Notes under the pieces: model-generated | What the model was told of the DNA's origin: nothing | Database searches by the model: none | The model's input: the letters and a program-made list of their open reading frames with translations, nothing else | Source of the DNA: Scalesia atractyloides | Lineage: Eukaryota; Streptophyta; Magnoliopsida; Asterales; Asteraceae | Length of the DNA: 64,000 bases | NCBI GenBank assembly: GCA_947069175.1 | Contig: CAMTDV010000013.1 | Span: 55,372,610 to 55,436,609 of the forward strand | Direction: 5' to 3' | Made by a program: the position numbers and the translations under genes | In this document: positions 1-11,419 of the stretch, in pieces | Layout: each line of letters begins with the position of its first letter | Numbering within the stretch: position 1 is the stretch's first letter

Positions 1-1454
1 CATCGGAGAATATCATCGGCAGCTTACAAACAGGAGTGCAAACTCGCAATCAGATCAATAAGGATCTAAGCTGTTTTTATACCCTTTTGCTCCATTACAA
101 ACCGAATTTCTTACACTTGTTTTGTTTAACAGGTTGAACCTGGGAACTGGAGAGACATGTTAAAAGAAGAAAGTTGGGTGGAGGAATGCAAGAGGAATTA
201 CTTCAATTCCAGAAGCTAGGAGTCTAGAAGCTTGTTGACCTACCAGATCATCACAAAAAGATAAACACTAGATGGGTCTTCAAGTGCAAATGTGATGATA
301 AAGGGACCGTATTGCGCAACAAAGGTCGGCTCGTAGTACAAGGCTTTCATTAGCAGGAAGGGATAGACTACACCGAAGTCTATACCCCAGTTGCTCGTCT
401 AGAAGCAATCCGCACATTCTTGGCCTTTGCCTCTTGGAAAGGGTTCAAGGTGTACTAGTTGGATGTCAAATCTGTTTTGCTGTACGGAAAAGTCAAAGAG
501 GAGGTGTATGTCGGCAAACCATCGGGGTTTGTCGATCCCATACACAAAGAAAAAGTCTACCTTCTGAACAAAACCTTATATGGTCTACATCAAGCCCGAG
601 AGCTTGATATGAAACGCTGTCGCGACATCTTCTAGACAACGGCTTTCTCAGAGGAACTTCAGTTTCTACCCTCTTTACCAAGGAAGTGGATGGACATTTG
701 ATTATTGTGCAAATATATGTGGATGATATCATCTTCGGGTCGACAAATGTTAAGCTGTGTAAAGACTTCGAAGAAGTCATGAAGCGCAAATTTGAAATGA
801 GTGCGTTGGAGGAGATGATGTTCTTTTTAGGACTTCACATTGATCAATTTCTTGATGGTATCTTCATCCATCAGACGAAGTATGTTCATGACATATTGGA
901 GAAATTTGATATGATAGGAACTAAACCAGCATCTACCCCGTTAGCTCAAAATCACGACATTTTCCAGACGCTCATGGAGTCAAAGTTGATGAAACATTAT
1001 ATCGCTCCATGATTGGAACCTTGATGTATCTAACAGCTTCCCGACCTGATATCATGTATCCTACATGCTTGTGCGCCCGTTTACAGTCCAGTCCAAGAGA
1101 TTCGTACTAGCTAGCCATCAAACATATTATGAGATATTTGAAAGGATTTCCACGCACCGACTTGTGGTATCCTCTCCACGACGACTTGAATCTTGTGGGT
1201 TACTCGGATTCTGATTTCGGTTGCTGGAAACTCAATGCCAAATCTACGATGACTGCTTGCCAGTTCTTCGGACTGCTACGTGAAAAAGTTGGTTAGAATT
1301 AAAAAAACCACACTGATGACCAATAAGCAGATTTATATACCAAAGCATTTGATCGTTCAAGATTTAAAAATATTTTAAAATTAAATGGTTTAAGAAATCT
1401 GGCATCAGGGGATATTCATGAGGTTGAGTTTGATGATGACGAGGACTTGACGTG
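1..1454 (+). pseudogene. Ty1/copia pol remnant, RT and RNase H
   Basis: Broken reverse transcriptase and RNase H of a copia retrotransposon, which copied element RNA into DNA in virus-like particles. Translating the three forward frames shows RT motifs in order: RWVFKCK near 270, an ARLEAIRTFLAFA-like block near 400, VDPIHKEKVYLLNK near 535, and the active-site box YVDDIIFGS near 717. The readable frame from about 690 to 1012 holds the second half of RT. RNase H follows with LVGYSDSDFG near 1195. The central part of RNase H is missing near 1275, because the sequence jumps from CQFFG almost straight to the C-terminal ADLYTKAFDRSRF block near 1330. Several stops and frameshifts make it inactive. 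The 5' part of the element lies outside the window. It matches the pol of element B in architecture and is followed by the same spacer and extra ORF. Confidence 0.88.
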
Positions 1455-1530
1455 ATTCTCATTGGCATGACGTGTTTTCTACAGATTCTTAACTAAAATT
1501 CTAAAAATCCAAAAATATGTTTTTGATTTT

Positions 1531-1542
1531 AGGGGGAGAAAG
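1531..1542 (+). promoter_or_regulatory. Polypurine-tract-like run after pol
   Basis: AGGGGGAGAAAG lies about 75 bases after the end of the RNase H reading frame, where copia elements often carry a purine tract that primes plus-strand DNA. No recognisable LTR start (TG with a matching second LTR) follows at once. More than 5 kb of element-like sequence comes after it, so it may be an internal tract of an element with an extra ORF. Confidence 0.4.
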
Positions 1543-3580
1543 TTTGGGAAAATACAAAAACATCATAAAAGTCAAAAAAAAGTTTTTTGTGAAAAAGTGA
1601 GATCATATTACACCAATATGACAATCACAGTATGCTAAAGATATTGAATGTTTAAACAAGTAATTAAACATGTCTTACTGAGGATGTGCCAATAGGCTTT
1701 ACTCATTCAGTAAATTGTTTTTCAAGATATAAACCTAAAAGAAAAATTAGGTAACTAGTGTGTTATCATCTCTCGGATATATGGACTTAGTACTCTGAAA
1801 TTTTGTTTGAGAGAATGCCAGATTCTACGATACTAGGTCTTTATATTTCATCGTTATCTGGGTATAATCCGAATTCTTCTGATTTTGCATCAGCAATGGC
1901 CTAGAACTTGTACAATACTTTACGCATTTTTCGCCTACAAAAGCTGCATAAAAATGGTTTTGTCATAAATTTTGTGACACCTGCAGTTCAAAAGATTCCT
2001 TTAAGGAACACCACCTAAAGACGAGCCTTCTTCTCTTTGTCTGTACGGAAGTACTAACCTGAGCTCTCAAGGTCTCGCATTCACCCCATTTACAGATATC
2101 AATTGGATATACTCACCTGTGAAATGATATTCTGGGAATCTCGATACGGGAGTATATTCTGAGACGAGAAACACAGTTACTTTATATTTCGTACCTAACA
2201 TACCTTGAAACATTTGAGAAACGAGAAGAGTTTTAAGTGGATAAGTATATTGCCAATCTAAGTAAATTTGTTAAAAAAACTTACAGTTACTACCAAGATC
2301 AATGGTACTAGTGATTTGCTTAAATACTTGATATGATTCTCTTAACACAAAACTCACAAAAATATGTTTGTGTATATATCTTTACTTGTTATTTCTTTTC
2401 AGAAAAATCCCAAAAAATATTTTTAGCTTTAAGCAATTTATGTTAGTTTTTAAGTATACCGATGATGAAAACACCGTTAGTTCAAGTCAAGGCATCAATT
2501 TCTGGTAGGAAAGATGAAGACCACAGGTTGGGAGCTAATCTTGAAAAGAAGAGTTACCTGAATGTCAACAAAGTTCATTAATTTGAAACTTTACATTTTT
2601 AAATAAATCCGTTTTGGTCAATCAATGGTTAACCAAGGTCATTAACTTGGACTTGGTAGGCAAATGAGATAACCGAGGTCATTAACTTGGACTTGGTTAA
2701 CTGAGTGGGTTATTAAACAGATAAAATTTCATAAAGTAAGTCAAAAATCAAAAATCAATATTCAAGAAGTTTAACAAGTGTCAGAACTAACTCGTACGAG
2801 TGACACTGACTCATACGAGTGACATTAGTATTCATTTGCACGGACCATGGTTCGTACGAGCGACTACTGAATGAGTATAAAAGGCTCACTCATTCACACA
2901 AGTCAGATATTGACTCTGTGTGGTTGAGAGAGAATTTTTTGCGAACCAGTTCTTACCACTTCACATTTCTTGATCTATAATACGTACTGATACATTGGGG
3001 AGGTTGATTTGCACACCTCATGCAATGGGAAAGGTACTTATACTTAATCTAAGTCGTTATAATGCTGAATTTAGACCAAACGGACATAAAACATGGATTT
3101 AGGAAGATTGAACAGGTAAAACAAAAAAAAATTGAAATAAAAAACGTTAAAATCAGCCTTATTAACCTATAAATCGACCTTCAATTTGATAAAATCTACA
3201 TGTTTTAAGTTCGGGTTTGACTTGGTGTTATTTCATACTATTTAGAACTCGTACGAGGAGTCACTCACACGAGTAGATTATCAAATGTTTGTTCTTATTT
3301 TCTCTCGTACGAGTGAGTATTCGTACGGGTAGGATTCTTAAATGTTAAAGTTAAAATTTTGAAATTTTGCTGACTTGTACGAGTTGTCATTCGTACGAAG
3401 TAGATCTGGTTAGCGTTTTTGAAAATTTTCAAAGTACAATTGTTTATATAGTAGGAATTAGTGACTAGTATGAATGATGTTCTGATTCAAATCTTAGTAT
3501 TTTGTTATAAAATGTGACTCGTACGAATGAATGGGTCGTACGAGTGACTCTAAAAGTTGAAAATTTTGAAAAATTTTCTA
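1543..3580 (+). other. Non-coding spacer between copia pol and extra ORF
   Basis: About 2 kb without a convincing reading frame. It contains imperfect repeats such as GAGGTCATTAACTTGGACTTGG (written here only as a type, twice near 2630-2690). From 2790 to 3545 there is a scattered cluster of CGTACGAG-type motifs. In element B the corresponding minus-strand spacer (33860-32818 plus 23379-22620 once the nested insertion is removed) is of similar length and also ends in such a cluster before its extra ORF. Confidence 0.55.
2788..3545. repeat. CGTACGAG-type motif cluster before the extra ORF
   Basis: Degenerate copies of TCGTACGAG recur around 2793-2825, 2850-2865, 3248-3320, 3373-3402 and 3519-3545. 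Variants include CTCATACGAG and TTCGTACGGG. The core CGTACG is self-complementary. The same motif family occurs in the leader (7550-7735, 43501-43695) and LTR (8480-8700, 44480-44700) of the other elements of this family, and before the second extra ORF (22790-22965). Confidence 0.75.
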
Positions 3581-6500
3581 ACGGTTTGAAATGTTTATTC
3601 TTGAAGGTCAAGAAATCGTCTTTTTCTCCGTTCAATAAGATATACCGTCTTCTGGGTGATTCTATTCCAGAAATTGCCGCGTATAGTGAAGTCTTAGATT
3701 TTTTGGGCAGACTTCCAATTACTAAAGCTCTCACCGATCGCCATACTGCGTATAGATCACATATTGAGTACTTCTAGAATGCAACAGAGTATGATACAGA
3801 AGAGAATGCGATTGTTTTGGCTATGAAAATTCAAGATGAAGATATTCAGGTTAAAATCACAGAAGACTTGGTCAGAAAAGTGCTGGAATTTAACGACCAC
3901 GAAGATGATTTTACTGGATTTTCGGAGTATATGGTGAAGGGATGTTTTTATCGTATGGGTTATGCCGGGATCGTGAATGCTGCTCCTTTTAAGAAGGCTA
4001 ACCTAAGTGCGCCTTTCAGATATATTTCTTATTGTGTCATACATGCACTTAGTCACTAAAAAGGAGGTTTTGACGACTTAGTTGACTACCAGATGTATAT
4101 GATTATCGCACTCGTTCTGAACTTACCGTACAACTTTTCAAAGGTGATATTTTCTTAGATGGTTCAGAATACACAGCGAGAGAAGTTCTTGCAATACCCA
4201 CGGTTTATTCAAATGTTGCTAGACCATTTGTCTCCTAATCTGAAGAAAAAGAAGGATGATTTGCTGAAGTTAGAACATATGGATGTCTCAACACTGGAGA
4301 AAATGAATTTACATCTCAAGACATTCCCTAATGCAAAGCCTGTGTTTAGAGCCATTGTTGACCAAGATTATATTGCTCCAGCATTAGGAAAATGGAGAAA
4401 AGAAGATAGTGGTGATGAGAATGAAGAGCTTGCTTGATGGTTTTGTTGCAAAGCGAAGTGCTTGGTTTGTAAAAGAAGGGGTTAAGGGAACCAAGAGAAA
4501 GGCAACGTCAACATCTTCATCTTCTACTTCTCTGAAGAAACAAAAAGCATCAGGAAGTTCAAGATTAATTGACGAATCAGAGCCAGAGGAAAATATTGAA
4601 GATATGGCTGCCAATATTGAACGACAAGCATTTGGAGAGAAAGAAAAAGTGGTTGAAGAAGCGTCCTCTTTCGGTACTAATTCGGAAGACCGGATTGCTG
4701 GAGAAAAGGAAAGGGCTAAAGAGATGGAGAAAGAACATTTAGCCGAACTGAAGAGAAAAGATGAAGAAAAGATACGTAAAGCGACAGGTGAAGATAATTC
4801 GACATATATACCTTTGGGTTCTGACTATGATACTCCTATGCACAAACCAACAAAGAAGAAAACTCGACGTCTGAAAAGATCGGCAAAGAGAAGCACTGAT
4901 TCTCCTAAAGACAAATCAAAGGAAAAAGTGCAAAAGCAGACTATAGAAGAGGTACATGTTGAGCCAACTCCACCAACACCACCATCACCGACTCGACAAC
5001 AAACACCTCAGCCAATACCATCTCCACCATAGCAGCAATCACCACAACCGACACCTCAGCCTCCGCCTCAACCCTCGCAGTCTCAACCCCATTTTGATTT
5101 TGACTTTGACTTCGGTGACATACCAGGGGGTGAATATTTACTGCTGACATTTTTAACCATCCACGTGTTGAAGAATTACAGAAGCAGATCATGTTAAACA
5201 CGGTCAAGATTACAAAATTGCAGGAACAACTCAATGTGTTAAACGAAAACAAACAACAGCTTGAAGCCATGTTCGCCAGCATAGTATCTAAGAATGAGCG
5301 TTTACGGATTCGTATGGTGGAATATGAAGAAGAACGTCTCAGGAGCGACAGAAAGATGAATTTATTTGAGAAGATACTTACTAAGAAGTTGGGTATTAAT
5401 ATTGCTACTGAGATTGACGAGATAGATAGAGCTGAAGCGAGAGAGCGGGTTGATGAGCGCGAGCGTCTTGCTAAAGAACTATCTAACAAGCAACGCAAAG
5501 GTAAAGCTAATGTTACAACTTAGCCAGAAGCTGAGTCTGCACCAGTAATTACTGATATTGTGGTGTATACGATGACAGAGAAGTTTGTCCTAGTAGGTAA
5601 GCTAAAAGATGTTGATATTGATATGTCTAACCTTTCAGCAAGACATCATGAATGGCTAATCAAGAAGAAGTTAGAGAAAGAGATTGACACTGAGGTTGAT
5701 GAGTTTGACGAGGATGCAGAAACAGTGAAAGAGGACTTAGATGCTTTTGATGATCTATTTTCAGACAAGTCCGATGATGATGATAATGATGGAGGTGATA
5801 ATGATATGGGAGGATCTGGTGTCCGGGTAACAGGAATTGATGAGACTGATGATATTGATTATTCGGATTACTTGGACGATTCATCGAATTAGGTAAGTGA
5901 AGGTAGAGATCAGGAAAGAACTGAAGGTTCGAAAGGTGCTCAGCAGGCAGGAATTCTCACGGTAACTGATATATCTACCGTTCCTGTCGTGTCAAAGCCG
6001 AAGATTTATATCTTGAGCACGATGTTGAAGAAGGATAGTTCGTTCACAGTTACACTAAAGAAGAGATAGCTGAAATGCTGGGAATGAACGAAGAAGAATT
6101 TGTGTTTGATTTTGAAGACGAACTGAATGATATTAGTGCTTTCGAGCCAGTTGATTATGTCTTCGAGCATGTTGATGATGCGGATGATTATGATAGAGTT
6201 GTCGTGGAGGATGATTCTGATGAAGATGTTACTAATTTTGCCGATAAGGGTACAGATGACTCCCCAACTTTTAGTGAGTTGTTTGCAGCTGAAAGTGATG
6301 ATCTTCTGAAACGTAAAGTTGAAGAAGCTGCCAAACAAGGACGATTCCTCAACAGATGTCTAGAGCTGAAATTGCTGAAATGAGGAAGAAATGGTTCAAA
6401 GAAACACCAGCGTAGCACAAGTTTAAGCCTCCTCTAGCTTTGTTTACGCGTAATGCTGATATTTCACTAGGGGATATAATTAGCTAGGGATGGATCGAGG

Positions 6501-7105
6501 AGCTAAATTTTTATGCTGTTAAGAGGGAGTTTGGGATCCAGTATTTCAAATACTTGAGCGAAATCAAGTCCTTGCCGTATTGGGATATAAAAGAGCTCGT
6601 GCAAAGAAAAATGATTAATATGAAGATGAAGTTTCACGACCAACGGCTATGGAAATTTATCAAGCTTGAAGCTACGCACGGATTCACACACTTGAAGCCT
6701 CATTTCCCGAAGCGAATTACAAAGATCAATCCGGTAACACAAGAGAAAGACGTAACGTTAATCGTTAAGAGGCTGAAAGTGATGAAGAATATGCCTCTGA
6801 TAAAGATGGAACAAGATTTCTTCAAGATCTTCAAACAGTGGCCCTAAGATTCGAATACAGGTGAAGTTGTCATATGTGTGCATCCAGATTATGACTCTTG
6901 GAAGATTACTAAGGAGCTGACCGAAGCCATCATAGCATACAAATGTATATGTGGGCTACGGCGTGGCATTCTAGTACTAGACCCAATGTGGCTAGTCAAC
7001 TGTTTGAAGAAAGATATCGAATGTTTGTTCTACAGCAAAATTAGCTTTGAAGAGAGAGATAAAGAACAAGCACTCCAGTTTCAGAAGATAGGAAATGTCT
7101 ACAAT
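3580..7105 (+). pseudogene. Post-pol extra ORF of a large copia element, copy 1
   Basis: A decayed gene for a protein of roughly 1,100 residues that is neither gag nor pol. It lies downstream of RNase H in the sense direction. The N-terminal domain (about 3583-4437) holds HTAYRSHIEYF, then GGFDDLVDYQMYMIIAL, NFSKVIFS and QYPRFIQMLLDHL, interrupted by stops. A Lys/Glu-rich part follows (4409-4950), then a Pro/Gln-rich stretch (4960-5090), a coiled coil (5191-5523), two Asp/Glu-rich blocks (5560-5892, 6075-6340) and a C-terminal domain (6554-7105) with LPYWDIKELVQRKM, LDPMWLVNCLKKDIE and EQALQFQKI. At least seven frame changes or stops separate these parts. The same N-terminal domain occurs on the minus strand at 21210-22610. 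I recall similar ORFs behind copia pol in Asteraceae gene predictions. The function is unknown. The position is that of env-like ORFs in SIRE-type elements, but I see no clear signal peptide or membrane segment. Confidence 0.75.
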
Positions 7106-7387
7106 TCTGTGTTCTGACCGAGAATATATGTGTGAAAACGAATTTTCCATGAGGGATAATCGTTCATGTGGTTTAGCTTAGGTGGAGTTATTACTCCCGG
7201 TTTCACTCTCGCTCATAAGAAGAGTCTGAATACTTTGGTTTTGGATTGCGACACACTCCCACTGATTTGCATTAATCATGGTTGTATGTTGAGGCATCAA
7301 TGATTTAACCCATGAGGTTGCGGAGCTTTTCGAAGAGTCCTGATTTGTGCTTGAACTACTACTCCAATCCCACGGATTTGAACTCAT
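7105..7387 (-). pseudogene. Copia gag N-terminal fragment
   Basis: The minus-strand frame starts at 7387 with MSSNPWDWSSSSSTNQDSS and continues with SWVKSLMPQHTTMINANQ and IQTLLMSESETGSNN. Element B has the same start at 43351 (MGTNPWDWGSSSSSNQDSS, then SWVKSLMRQHAAMITANQ), so this is the gag N-terminus of a sister copy. Homology to B continues through the LGQNT motif to about 7105, where the sequence passes abruptly into the end of the plus-strand extra ORF. The rest of gag and all of pol are missing. A frame break follows GSNN. Confidence 0.85.
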
Positions 7388-8159
7388 TTCTTGATTATGA
7401 AAAATTAAAAGGTTTAAAGTTTGATTTTTGAAAATAAAAGTGTCCCTTTTAAAAATTCACAATTTCAGAAATTACAAAGTTTGAGAAATCACAAGGTTTG
7501 AAAAACTAAACACAAAAACAAACTGAATTGTTCTTCGTCCGAACCACTCTTTCGTACGAGTGGTAGATCCTTCATACGAAATACTTCTTTCGTAAGGAAG
7601 AAACTCCTTTGTGCGAACAACTTGGTCTTTCGTGCGAACTAGGTTCTTCGTGCGGATGACTAGTCTTTCGTACGAACAATCTAGTTCTTCGTGCGGATGG
7701 GTTATTCGCATAGATGTTCTTCGTAGAGGAATCTTTTTGCGGGGCTGGTTGGTGAAACTTTTCCTTTTCTGCAAAGACTTGTTTTCGAAAGTGTTATGTT
7801 GTCTATAACAATTTTAGTTGAAAAAGACAAACATTCTATCAGCTTTTCAGTTTTAACAGTCAAGTCCAGAAGGTCAGAGATTGGTCAACATTACAACAAT
7901 ATCCGGTGAGTTTCTCCTGCAAGTGTGTTCAACTTAGATGAAAATTTTAAGAAAAACCATATTTTAAGATGTCTCCATGTGTTCTAACAAGGTTTTTATG
8001 AAAATTTTCTGGATACAATAGGTTTTAACCAACTTTTAAGTTTGTTATCTTTCAAAAACTCAAGTTTCCTGTTGAAAGTTCAAGAACACTTCAAGAAACC
8101 CTCTCAACTAGCTCAGACACAATCACTAAGCTTGGTTTTGAACAAGGAAGAGAGCCAAA
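7388..8159 (-). other. Copia leader (5' untranslated region) between PBS and gag
   Basis: No protein is supported here. The stretch aligns in order with 43352-44154 of element B, including the block near 7900-8160 that ends in AGAGCCAAAG. It holds the motif array listed separately. Confidence 0.7.
7550..7735. repeat. Leader array of TTCGTACGA motifs (copy 1)
   Basis: About nine degenerate copies of the type TTCGTACGA, TTCGTGCGA or TTCATACGA occur at intervals of roughly 17-21 bases. The array is co-linear with the one at 43501-43695 in element B. It lies between the PBS and the start of gag of the minus-strand element. Confidence 0.8.
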
Positions 8160-8171
8160 GCTCTGATACCA
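8160..8171 (-). promoter_or_regulatory. Primer binding site, initiator tRNA-Met type
   Basis: The minus strand reads TGGTATCAGAGC, the classic plant copia PBS complementary to the 3' end of initiator tRNA-Met. It lies two bases downstream of the LTR end CTACA. Confidence 0.92.
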
Positions 8172-8173
8172 CT

Positions 8174-8902
8174 TGTAGGTACACTTGGAGGATCAAGATA
8201 AACCTGCTTCCTTGTTCATACAACACAGATATGAGTGCAGAATCCCCTCATGAATGCAAACCACAGCAAAGTAAGAACACAGGATAACCAAAGATTCAAT
8301 ATCTTGATTAACTGAAGAGAACTAGTACAAACATATACAAACAATGCTCATACAGACTCATGCAAACTCTCTGTGCTCTTGTGTCTCTCTCTCTCTGGCT
8401 GGTTACTCGCTCAACTCGACTAACTAGTCCAACTTAGAAGTGTATGTCTGCTTATATAGTGTCCCCACTCAGCAACAGTAAGAAGTATGTTGCTGGTCGT
8501 ACGAAACACCAAAATACATGAAGGATGTTCTCCAAATAGACTTTTACGAATAAACAGGCTTGCATGAATCATTATCTTGTTCGTACGAATGAAGCTGGAT
8601 GCTTGATTCTATGAACTCATTCGTACAAACTGTAGGTGGCTCGTACGAGCATTAACTTGCTCGTACGAAGCATTTCCCACTCGCACAAAGTATTTTCCTT
8701 GGAGAACGTTCCACATACATGACATACACAAGACTCAACAGTATGCACACATGCAACTGGGAATCACAGACAAACTAATCGTCGTACTAAACTAAGATAG
8801 GAGGATATCTTGATTCGATCGACATGATCAAACTATACAGACACTGTAAACAAAGACAAGACGTAACTAAGAAGAAGCGATAGACACAAAAGTGTATAAA
8901 CA
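8174..8902 (-). mobile_element. Copia 5' LTR, B family, copy 1 (729 bp)
   Basis: On the minus strand the LTR starts TGTTTATACACTTTTGTG at 8902 and ends ACCTACA at 8174, followed by the PBS. It aligns along its length with the LTR of element B at 44169-44924 (start TGTTGATACACTTTTATG). The minus strand has a TATATAAG box at about 8458-8451. The region 8480-8700 contains CGTACGAG-type motifs. No partner LTR is visible on the left, because the element is cut at about 7.1 kb. Confidence 0.9.
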
Positions 8903-11400
8903 TATAATCTACTAACACAAAGGATGTTAAATTGTATTTTGACTAAATAAATCTTTCTATTGTATTTAATATTTTGTGATGTTGTTGTGTTCAGTGAACA
9001 AAAAACAGTTTTCATGTGAATAATAATTTGAAACTTTAAAATATGGTTTTAGGAATTGTTATGCTATATTTTATTATGATTATGATGTCTATTTACAAAT
9101 GTGTATGGATTAGTGATCTTGATTATCTTGTTTAACATTTGAAAAGAATTTACCTTTTTTATAAACAAGCAGTTATATATTTATAAACCACAACCATATT
9201 CAAGTCGAGATGAGTTTTAATACATAGTCACTTACATTTTTTGGTTAATTCATAAAACCCAATGCCGTTTTGTAACATGTGTGATGTTAGAGTTACATAA
9301 TATAACAATGTCAACTCAACCATCAAAATGTTGAGATTGAGCAAACATCTTTCTTTCATATCTTATATGTTTTTGTCTTCCATATGCATCAAGGTAGATT
9401 GACACATATTTTTATACTATAAGATGTTCATGTGATTGGTTATGCCGCTGTAGGTTAAATATATAACTTATATATATATTTGCTTCTAAGAAAAGAAAAC
9501 ATATTATCTCATAAAATTTTAGAATAAATTGTTTTATACTGTAACGACATGTTATAACATCATGTATCGTATAATTTAATTGCCATGAAACTTGTAGATG
9601 TTATCATCTCAATTCTCGCATTTTAACTTCCTTATAAATTTATGAATTATACAAGACTTAAATAGTTGAAATGTTTATATATATAACAAAAGATGTATGT
9701 TATATGTTATTTTCCATACGTTATTAAACTATCATGCTATTAGAGTGAAAAATAGTTGCATATAATATATACTTGTGAAGATATACCATGGTAGATTAAA
9801 ACATAAACTATATATATTTGCATATGTTCTTATGTCATAAAGTTTTCATATAATTTGTTTTATATGATGATATGTTATAACACCGTATACTATATAATTT
9901 GGCATTATATTCTACATATTATTATTTATTTGCTGGGATAACATTTCAAAGTTGTTTATTGTTGTTATCATTCTCATGAAATCTTATAAGCATGTTTAAA
10001 TTCATGCTTACTTATTTAAAACATTTTAGGTAAAGATATGACATTCGAAGTGTGAACTATTATAAATAAATTGAAGCTTGTAAGATTTTACACTAATAGA
10101 TCATAATGACTTGGTCATGTAATTACTTCTTGATATATATATTGAGATGAGAAGATTATTTATAAGAATACGTTGGATAAAACAACTTCCACTTGTTAAA
10201 CCTAAAATATGCTCATAAAGTAGCAGTATTACTAATGAATATACAAGGTTTGAAATGACCGGAATGAAGGTTGTGTGGTTCTAATCCATTCCATGAAATA
10301 AATGTAATGATATAACGATCTGGGTCATGATCATGTACATAACAAAGGCAATTGTAATAGTGCCACCATGAAAGTTGTGTATTAATAATTCATTCCCTAA
10401 GGTGAATGTGATGAAATAATGATATGTGTAAAGTTTGTGGTCATGATAGTTGAGGAAATTGTTATGATGCTCTTCTTAATAATCAGATCAAGTAAGTTAA
10501 AAATGTGATGATTATACAATGATTGTTATAAAGGTCATGATCATGGTGAACGAGGAAATTATAATGATCCTAATCTTGATAATAAGAACAACCATGTTAA
10601 TATTGAAATCGACCACACGAAGTGGCATACTAATGGAGTGATTATAGACGAATAAAATATGAAAAATATATTATAATATGAATGATTGAAATAATAATTA
10701 TTATTCTCTTGTATCTTGTATCGTGTATCAAACAAACACGAGTGCAACTAAAGGCATATATGATTATCATAAACCTGAAGCTTATGGATCATATTTATTT
10801 AATGACTGGCAATGACGGGTCAGCCATATCGAGTCAATGATGATGTGAAATCTACTGAAGAACCTAAGTGTCTTCATGATAATTATACATGTAATGTTTT
10901 CTCAAGGGGAAGTTAATTATTTACCAACTACAAGTTGCGCGTAAATCCCTAAAATATTCTCGAAATGACCTTGTATATACCATTTAGTATTTTTAAATCG
11001 ATTCATTGTCTAAATGGTTATCAAATTAGCAACCTAAAGTTTGCGTGACTTGTGGCTTAGCTTTCAAGATAGCAAGCACACAATTCTAGCGTATTATATT
11101 TATATTGATATTTATGGTGATCTTGATACCCATTTTTCTAATGATTATTGCAATAAGTGTGACAAATGTTTTTACGCGAATTGCTTTTGTTGAAGATGAT
11201 GAACAAATGTCTACGATTGATTGAATGCCAATAATCATGAGAGCAAAAGTTCATATTTGAATAAGGGAACATTTGTTTTTACATGTAATATTACTTCACA
11301 TCAAGAAAGCAAGTAATTAAACTTCCTCCCCACTATAGTTTGTTTTTAGTTAGGAAAATCTTTCTCATTTAAGAATTTGTTGTGCTTTCTACATTAAAAT
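8903..11400. other. AT-rich stretch without supported genes
   Basis: Very AT-rich DNA in which all frames are short. Between 10320 and 10640 a Gly/His/Asn-type pattern (GHDH, RGNYND) recurs and may be a decayed gag tail of the old copia element downstream, but I cannot establish this. I see nothing else here that I can support. Confidence 0.5.
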
Positions 11401-11419
11401 TATTCCACCCCAACACACA

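Noticed and set aside
4941..5498. Minus-strand frame of 185 residues
   Set aside because: It lies opposite the Pro/Gln-rich and coiled-coil parts of the extra ORF, has no recognisable motif, and its composition mirrors the plus-strand low-complexity sequence.
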